Below are positions 57,979-64,000 of a DNA stretch of 64,000 bases, in pieces. The notes beneath the pieces are model-generated. The model did no database searches and was not told where the DNA came from. It saw nothing but the letters and a program-made list of their open reading frames with translations. A program made the position numbers and the translations under genes. Position 1 is the first letter of the stretch; each line of letters begins with the position of its first letter. Source of the DNA: Agrostemma githago (Eukaryota; Streptophyta; Magnoliopsida; Caryophyllales; Caryophyllaceae); assembly GCA_958450325.1 (NCBI GenBank), contig OY288243.1:30219844-30283843 (forward strand). The letters are read 5' to 3'.

Positions 57979-57983
57979 CATGC
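57979..57983. repeat. Target duplication of Tat-2, right copy
   Basis: CATGC, identical to 32,477-32,481. Confidence 0.95.
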
Positions 57984-58047
57984 TAGAGCCGAAACATCAT
58001 AGGAATCAGCCTGTGAGAATATCCTAAAAAGAAACTCTACATGAATG
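57984..58047 (-). pseudogene. Tat-1 antisense gene, fragment between Tat-2 and Tat-3
   Basis: Encodes VEFLFRIFSQADSYDVSALA on the minus strand, matching LELLFRTFSQAGSYHVPTLA of the Tat-2 copy. It directly precedes the part at 32,476, which proves that Tat-2 split this gene. The fragment ends where the Tat-3 LTR begins. Confidence 0.85.
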
Positions 58048-58149
58048 TGTGGACATGACATAGGTCCACCCCGACGCGGCCACGCGCGGGTTTGGGTAGG
58101 CGAATGAATCTCCATATGAAACGGATCGAATTGAAATTTAGGTCTATGT

Positions 58150-58159
58150 GGAGTCGCCA
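58150..58159 (-). promoter_or_regulatory. Primer-site-like decamer in Tat-3 LTR
   Basis: TGGCGACTCC on the minus strand, same word as in Tat-1 and Tat-2 LTRs. Confidence 0.5.
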
Positions 58160-59961
58160 CCGAATTTTGTGGTTATTCGGAACCATTCGAGCCCACTCTA
58201 TGTCGTAGTGGTCCGTATACAAAATACGGCCCATTTCCGATGTCAGAGTTTATTGGGCTCGTCCCTTTGCATTTGATACCAATACCGACATTATCGGATA
58301 TTGTGTATTGAATTACTCTCGTGCGCCAATGGTTTCGGGCATCCGGAAACCGAGGTTCTGAGTAAGGGGTGAGGGTACGTGTTGGGAAGCCCACAAAGGA
58401 CACCCAACCCCGCCCGCACATTAGCGGCCTCTACTAAGAATTCGAATGACTTACAATACGCGCGCTAGTTAAACGGGAAAATGATATGCAAAGAGTATTT
58501 TCCCTAAACATGTGAATTGAATTGAAAAGGGTTTCTATGTCGATTTAATGAAATTAATTCTACGTCAAAGTGGAATTTTAGCATGCGGGTTCATTTTAGT
58601 AAAATAAAATAAACGACAAAAATCGACAAAAGAAACAATCAAACCGTTAGTAACGATGTAACGAGTAATAAATTGAATAAAGATATAGATGTGATGAATG
58701 CATGATTTTGGAAAGAATAGTAGGTCACGTGATGGATTAACACGTGTTGACCGAGGTCAAGGAAAAAAATATATCGAGATCTAAAAAAAATGTTTTGTCT
58801 AAAAAAATGATGTTCGAAGAATAATAATAAAAAAAGAGCGAAATTGCTTTCTTCGGAAAATTGATGATTTTATTAAATCGCGTACAAATATTGCGTAATT
58901 TGCACTCGACTTAATATTTTCGATATTCGTCGTATTCAATATTCGATTATGAAATCGATATTAAATACTTGGAATAATTTATACTCGATTTTGATTTTGA
59001 TGCTCGTTATATCCCATACCCGATTATGGAATCGATATGAAATACTAGAGTGAAAAAATAAAGAAAATAATATAAGTCGTTTTAAATTAACTAGCACGAT
59101 ATAAATTTTCTCCGCGTTTATTAATGTCGTAATTAATCCAATTGAATTAGAGGACATCTATATTAGCATCAACGAAAATCGTGTTAATTAATTTATTTGA
59201 CTAAATCATTAGATTCGACATCCAATTATGGAATTGGTATCGAATCTAATAGATCGATAATTTAATTAAAAAAACTCGACTTGATTCCCTCCGCATCCCG
59301 ACATCATAATTAATTCTTGCGAATTGTTTGATGTCGGATCCGCATCAACAGGTTTCGACCCTTATTAAATATAATGCTTGTTTTTGAGAAATAATGTAAA
59401 TATACGACTAATGATAATGATGCAAACGAAATAAAAAAAATATTGTTTAAGTTAACTTATCTCAATAATCAAATAATCGGGGTATTGGAACAAGCGACCG
59501 TCAACGCTGTGTGCAGTACACTTGTATATTCGTGTTTCCTTATTCCGATACCCCTCTTATTCGACACAAATCGATAAGTATTTTAATGTTTTGTATTAGT
59601 ATTATCGATATTATGATGCAATAAAGGAAAAAAAAATTAAAAAAAATTAAAAAAAGTAAGAAAAAGCGAAGAAGATGACGAGAGGAAGAGAAGAAGGAGA
59701 GAACGGGGTTTTGACACCCTCAACCTACATGTTCTTGTCTCGGATCGAACTCGTAACCGTGGCTTTAACACAAGAGTTTTCGAGGTTTTATGGAGGTTAA
59801 GTTATGGTGGCTCGGGATTGATTCCTAAAACTAGGTTTAGGGTTTTTTTGCTAGTGTAGAATTGCTAGGGTTTGATTAGGGTTTGTAATAGATGTTGTAT
59901 GTGTGTGTAGGGTTGCTCTAGGTTTTTTTTTCAATGTCTGAAAGTGTGTTGCATGGGGGTG

Positions 59962-59969
59962 TTTATATA
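59962..59969 (-). promoter_or_regulatory. TATA box in Tat-3 LTR
   Basis: TATATAAA on the minus strand. Confidence 0.5.
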
Positions 59970-60381
59970 GGCATGGTCATGCACTTTGGTGTCTAGGGTT
60001 TTGCCTTGACGGACTTAACCTGATGGCCCGTCTGAAGATGGACCGTTGATTTTGCTTCTTGAGTTGGACTTTTGATGTTGTGAATGGTTGTTTTGTAAGT
60101 CTCGGAAACAACCTTGACCAGGGTTGACCCAATCGCAAAAAGTCGGTTTTAATTCAGGTGTCGGTTTTGGCCCAAATTAGTCTTGTTTGGCTCGGAACGG
60201 TCCGCTGGGCCTGGATTCGAGGTTGATTTTGTGAGATTTGTACTCTGTAAGTGTGTTAGCCAGCGATTAATGGATTTGAGCCCGTATCCGAGTGCATAGA
60301 AGCACGTTAGCGTCCGATCATCATCGGGTGTTTTTTGGAAACTGCCATAGACACCTGGCAGTCAAAATGCGGGTGTCTACA

Positions 60382-60395
60382 GAGCCCCCACTCTG
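60382..60395 (-). promoter_or_regulatory. Tat-3 polypurine tract
   Basis: CAGAGTGGGGGCTC on the minus strand, directly before the LTR. Confidence 0.82.
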
Positions 60396-61063
60396 ACTGA
60401 GGCTTGGACAAGGCGAAAGTCAGAGTAGCCACCAGGCCAATCGAGGATTGAAACCTGGCGGACTTCCGGTCGGGTCGTTTATAGTCCATTAGACTCGCGT
60501 GAAGGGCTCGCCAGCCGTAAGCTAGAAGTCATACCTGAGCCGATAACTCCGTGGGGAATTGGACTTGTCGCATAAGTCTTGGGTGTGCCTGTATGTAGGC
60601 CCATCCCGTGAAATGCCGCCGTTGGCTTCCGCTGGGGAGATATCGTGGGTTGCACGTCCCTGTTTGAGTCGTACCTGTATAAGTCACATAAAAAGCATGC
60701 AACACGTAGATAGTAAAGTGACTCGCGCTGGGGAAAATGATTTTTTTGAAAACTTGAATTTTGAAATCTTGAAAATTTTAGATTTTTTGAATTTTGGAAA
60801 CTTTGAGATTTTTGACTCCTAACAAAGATTAGGAAAGTTCGGGATGGAGATTTCCGTGCTAGTATCGAGACTAGGCTTGCGGCTTGATTCCAATTAGGAT
60901 TAGGAAATTTTCCTAAACAGTTTGCAAGGCTAATGCTATATATAGTCCTCTCTTGCCCTTGATTTCTCCACAATTCTCATTACAAATCAATCCCTTCTTT
61001 AAAGAAAGCCTCTTTATTTCCCTTAAGGCAAAAAGAAGATCTTATTTTCTTAAGGAATTAGCC
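60396..61063 (+). other. Tat-3 3' UTR and upstream region of the antisense gene
   Basis: Non-coding between polypurine tract and the antisense start codon. The right end holds the TATA box at 60,936 and a T/A-rich 5' UTR. The minus-strand frame 60,479-60,973 (164 codons, with SQKSQSFQNSKNLKF) crosses low-complexity text and is not a gene. Confidence 0.55.
60936..60945 (+). promoter_or_regulatory. TATA box of the Tat-3 antisense gene
   Basis: CTATATATAG, about 120 bp before the start codon at 61,064 and on the coding strand of the antisense gene. Confidence 0.6.
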
Positions 61064-62707
61064 ATGGGAATCGATAGATTGACCGTTATGTTGCAGGAGT
61101 GATCCCGTCGCTTTAGGGACACGGATAGGGTGGCGCTCAACCAGACGGGTATAACTCAGCTGTATCCGTTCCGTCAGATGGTGGTTGATCGCTATTTCCT
61201 GGATGCATGCTTGGCTTACTGGGATGACATATATCATGTCTTTGCTTTTCCCCGGGGCGAGGTTTGCCCTTTGCCTGAGGAGATTGCCGCTATAGGAGGA
61301 TGGAACCCGGTGCTTCGTCCAGCCGTCCCGTACTCGATCTATGACCCGAGGAGGAAGCTTCGAGAATTTCTAGGGCTTTCTCACAATGAGGTATCCTGCA
61401 TGATGGAAGGCGATAAGATTTCTCTGATCGACTTGGCTGAGAAATTTATGAATTCTCTTGATGTTCGGGTCAGACCGGCTTACAGCCGCAGGGCCTTTTC
61501 TTTCTGTATGCTCCACGTATATGCTTTCGAGGGTCACATGGATTTGTTATCCTGCATGGGAAACACCCATCTTTTGACCGTAGTAGACTTGATGGAGACT
61601 GAACACAACCCGGCTTGGCTGATCACGGGCGAGATTATCCAAGGATTGGACAGCCGTAAGAGAGACTCGTCAATTCGTCTTACTGGGAGCACCCGATTGC
61701 TGCAAGTATGTTACTTTGCAATTTTTTTTTATTTTCGATTTTTTTGATTTTTTTTTTACTCATGTTTTGTTTCCTTTTTGCAGATTTGGCTTTATGAGAG
61801 GCTATCAGTGATAGACCCTCCCCTTGATGCGGGCAACTATCGTCATAACCGGGTGATGACGAGGAGGCGGGCCATTGATTTCTCTCGTCAGATTACGCAA
61901 AAGTATTGGGACGAGGTTTTGTCTTTCCATGGTGGTCCGCTAATTCGATGGGTCGTTCCGTGGTGGCCCATCTACCTTTGGAGTGGCTTGGACCCGAGGG
62001 ACAGAGCCCGCTATCAGGTGATCCTATCTTTCAGGCAGACGGTTCATCTCTACCCAGATCGCATACTAAGGCAGTATGGATGGACCCAGCGAATCCCTGA
62101 AGTTGAAGCAGTTGTGAGTGACCCTACCCAACTGACTGATGTAATGTGTGATACCTGGATACAAAGATGGTACACACGGCATACTTCGCCCGTTGTCAAA
62201 TCTCGCCACTCAATCTGGGTTTCAGATTCTTACATGAAGTGGACCAAAGTCGTTGATGCTAAAGCCCGAGCTGCGCTGAAGGTTGACGAAGCTTTTGACC
62301 TGTTGAGGAGGGAGCAAGCTAAAGACAATAGGGGATTCTTCGATGATGGTGACACTCCAGCTACCCTAGTTCGTCTAATGTCTGGTCACAAGAAGAAGAC
62401 TAAGACTCAAGCTGAAGGGTCTAGTGCTAAAGGTGCTTGGGGGAAAGTGAGCCCCCAGATGGACTTGGAAAGGAGACTGGGCCCAAGACTACCCGTGCAG
62501 GACCGACTTGGCCCACGGGATAGACTGCCTGAGCATGTGCGGGCCCGACTTGGGCCGAAGACCGTGATTGAAGACCCGTCGTCAAAGAAACGGGCTCGGG
62601 CTAAGGAGGTTCTACTTGTGATTCGGGAACGCTCGCCACCACCCCGAAGACCCCAGGCTCCACGCGACCCGAAGGACAAGGGGAAGGGGAAGATGCCCGG
62701 ATACTAG
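61064..62707 (+). CDS. Tat-3 antisense gene: DUF7745-like, two exons, one early stop
   Basis: ATG in a strong context (GCCATGGGA) at 61,064. The frame continues to 61,705 except for one TGA at 61,100 (codon 13), probably from CGA by C-to-T. Translation could also start at the ATG at 61,178. Intron 61,706-61,783 with GT and TTTTTGCAG borders; both exons join in phase, giving about 520 codons. Exon 1: YFLDACLAYWDDIYHVFAFP, PLPEEIAAIGGWNPV, LITGEIIQGLDSRK. Exon 2: IWLYERLSVIDPP, LIRWVVPWWPIYLWSG, VHLYPDRILRQYGWTQRIP, then a long basic, Pro-rich tail (SKKRARAKEV; RSPPPRRPQAP; KDKGKGKMPGY). A AATAAA follows at 62,830. Family from memory, function unknown. Confidence 0.78.
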
Positions 62708-63120
62708 TCTCCTTATTTTATTATTTGAATAGTATTATTATTTTTTGTGGTGTGATTTTTTTGTGTATGCCGTTTTGGCGCGTTTTTTTTTTTTTTTTTT
62801 TTTTGTAATCCCGAGTTTATCAAGATATTAATAAAGGACATATTATTGAACACCGATCCCGTCTTTCGTTTGTTGCAGCGGTTGTACCCTTTTGAAGGGT
62901 TGCCTACGTATCCGCAAATAGCGGAATCAAACCAAACGTAGTTCAAAATTTGATTTGATTGATTTTTTTTTGCAATTTTCGAAATACATCAGGATTATTA
63001 ATTCAAGATGTGCGACAGTAGAATATATTAGTTCTAGCTTATTGACTTGTCTAAAATTTTGAAAATTTATAAAAAGGACAAATTTTTATAAATTTTTGCA
63101 AATGACATTGAGGTGGGGGT
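62708..63120. other. Spacer between antisense gene and integrase
   Basis: Convergent 3' ends. Contains a poly(T) run of more than 20 (62,784-62,806) and the poly(A) signal. No tandem array here, unlike Tat-1 and Tat-2. Confidence 0.6.
62830..62835 (+). terminator. Poly(A) signal of the Tat-3 antisense gene
   Basis: AATAAA, 123 bp after the stop codon. Confidence 0.45.
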
Positions 63121-64000
63121 TTATGGGTAGTAGCGCTTCAGCTGGTCCAAGTTGGTTGGGTTGACGAATTCGTTCCCGTCCAAGTCTGTCAGCATCACCG
63201 CTCCTCCTGATAGGACCTTCTTGACTAAGTATGGCCCAGCCCAGTTGGGTTTGAATTTACCCCTTGGGTCAACCGGCAGTAAGGCACGAACCGATTTTAG
63301 GACCAGATCCCCTTCCTTGATGTTCCTGGGCCTAACCCGTTTGTTGAAAGCCCGTTGGATCCTTTTTTGATATATTTGAATGTTGTTGAGAGCCCGGGAT
63401 CGCCGTTCGTCTAAAAGGACTAGCGAATCGTATCGGGCTTGGACCCAATCTGCCTCAGGTACTTGGCTTTCAAGTAGGATCCTAAGGGATGGCACCTCTA
63501 GCTCGACTGGTTGGACCGCTTCCATTCCGTATGTCAAGTAATACGGGGTTGCCCCGGTCGCGGTGCGGATTGAGGTTCGATATCCCCATAGGGCAAAAGG
63601 TATTTTGTCGGGCCAGTTCCGGTAATTTTCAGCCATCTTTTTAAGTATGGTGACAATTGTTTTATTGGCCGCTTCTACCGCTCCATTTGTTTGAGGTCGG
63701 TAAGGCGAAGATGTATGCCTTTGAATTTTGTATTTTCCTAGCAATGCGACAGTTTCAGCTTGAAAGTGGGTCCCGTGATCGCTGATGAACTCGTGAGGGA
63801 TCCCATACCGGCATATTATTTTATTTTGGATAAATTTGGCCACGTGCTTGGCATTCAAGACACGGTATGACTCGGCTTCGACCCATTTGGTGAAGTAGTC
63901 GATGGCCACCAAGATGAAGCAATGACCTCCCGTCCCGGAAGGATGCACCTTTCCAATTATGTCAATACCCCATGTCGAAAATGGCCATGGTGATGTCATG
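63121..64000 (-). CDS. Tat-3 integrase, C-terminal 292 residues, partial
   Basis: Open frame that runs into the window edge. It covers the catalytic core from WGIDIIGKVHPSGTGGH: Asp 13, Asp 74 (EFISDHGTHFQAE) and Glu 109 (RPQTNGAVEAANK) form the DDE triad, all present. Then WGYRTSIRTATGATPYYLTY, LLDERRSRALNNIQIYQKRI, the EGDLVLKSVRALLP block and the GPY/F module KFKPNWAGPYLVKK, ending DQLKRYYP. Integrase inserts the element DNA into the chromosome. No lesion is visible, so Tat-3 may be a young copy. The zinc-binding domain lies beyond the window. Confidence 0.9.
   Translation of the reverse strand, partial: MTSPWPFSTWGIDIIGKVHPSGTGGHCFILVAIDYFTKWVEAESYRVLNAKHVAKFIQNKIICRYGIPHEFISDHGTHFQAETVALLGKYKIQRHTSSPYRPQTNGAVEAANKTIVTILKKMAENYRNWPDKIPFALWGYRTSIRTATGATPYYLTYGMEAVQPVELEVPSLRILLESQVPEADWVQARYDSLVLLDERRSRALNNIQIYQKRIQRAFNKRVRPRNIKEGDLVLKSVRALLPVDPRGKFKPNWAGPYLVKKVLSGGAVMLTDLDGNEFVNPTNLDQLKRYYP

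Larger units (their letters stand above)
13127..58047 (+). mobile_element. Tat-1: old Tat/Ogre-like element, heavily interrupted
   Basis: Host element of most of the window. Its own sequence lies at 13,127-18,629, 26,284-27,118, 30,759-32,481 and 57,984-58,047. Order: 5' LTR (left end missing), tRNA-Arg primer site, leader, gag remnants, second RNase H and integrase remnants, tandem repeats, antisense gene (minus strand). Interruptions are LARD-A, solo LTR C2, Tat-2 and Tat-3. Protease and reverse transcriptase are missing between the gag and RNase H remnants. The rest of the element should lie beyond Tat-3, outside the window. Confidence 0.85.
58048..60381 (-). repeat. Tat-3 3' LTR
   Basis: About 2,334 bp; minus-strand start TGTAGACACCCGC adjoins the polypurine tract. 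It shares with the Tat-2 LTR the start, the end and the GGAGTCGCCACCGA and CCGAAACC-type blocks, but most of the body is AT-rich and different. Short open frames inside are incidental. Confidence 0.8.
58048..64000 (-). mobile_element. Tat-3: Tat/Ogre-like element, right part outside window
   Basis: Holds a 3' LTR (58,048-60,381), polypurine tract, antisense gene on the plus strand (61,064-62,707) and open integrase reading frame on the minus strand (63,121 to the edge). It is a related but distinct family from Tat-2. It was inserted in the Tat-1 antisense gene; the left boundary is set by homology to the Tat-2 LTR start TGTGGAC and could be 58,046. The target duplication cannot be checked. 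Confidence 0.85.

Overview
The window looks like a piece of a large, repeat-rich flowering-plant genome, probably a eudicot. I found no intact host gene. Almost everything is nested LTR retrotransposons, with two CACTA transposon ends near the left edge. The evidence is tRNA-Arg, tRNA-Asp and tRNA-iMet primer-binding sites, gag-pol remnants with Tat/Ogre-type organisation, a Cassandra miniature element carrying 5S rRNA-like sequence, and several exact 5-bp target duplications. I cannot name the species. All family names rest on motifs read by eye. The labels (Tat-1, LARD-A, C1 and so on) are mine.

Layout. 1-1,462: an LTR related to LARD-A. 1,463-5,164: non-coding, AT-rich DNA with two CACTA-type right ends. 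5,165-8,954: C1, a 5' LTR with tRNA-iMet primer site (minus strand). 8,955-9,775: unassigned. 9,776-13,126: LARD-D, a non-autonomous element (minus) with a 261-residue ORF; a Cassandra (12,365-13,095) sits in its LTR. 13,127 onward: Tat-1, the oldest large element (plus strand), starting with a left-truncated 5' LTR and a tRNA-Arg primer site. Its remains are spread over 13,127-18,629, 26,284-27,118, 30,759-32,481 and 57,984-58,047.

Inserted in Tat-1: LARD-A (18,630-26,278, minus, exact TSD) in the integrase; solo LTR C2 (27,119-30,758) in a tandem-repeat block; Tat-2 (32,482-57,978, minus, exact TSD) in the antisense gene; and Tat-3 (about 58,048 to beyond the window, minus) only 64 bp from Tat-2, in the same antisense gene. 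Tat-2 in turn holds solo LTR C3 (49,915-53,430, exact TSD) in its protease and element E (32,919-35,623, exact TSD) in its 3' LTR.

How the parts relate. The Tat elements have the order LTR, tRNA-Arg primer site, gag, protease, reverse transcriptase, RNase H, a second RNase H, integrase, then genes on the opposite strand, then polypurine tract and LTR. All three carry an antisense gene of the same family (DUF7745-like) with an intron at the same place. Tat-2 also has a second antisense gene with several predicted introns that resembles the plant mobile domain family. In Tat-3 the antisense gene is nearly intact and has its own TATA box and poly(A) signal. These antisense, intron-retaining genes are the most interesting content. 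LARD-A and LARD-D use a tRNA-Asp primer site and encode one protein each, so they would need enzymes supplied in trans, plausibly by Athila-like elements.
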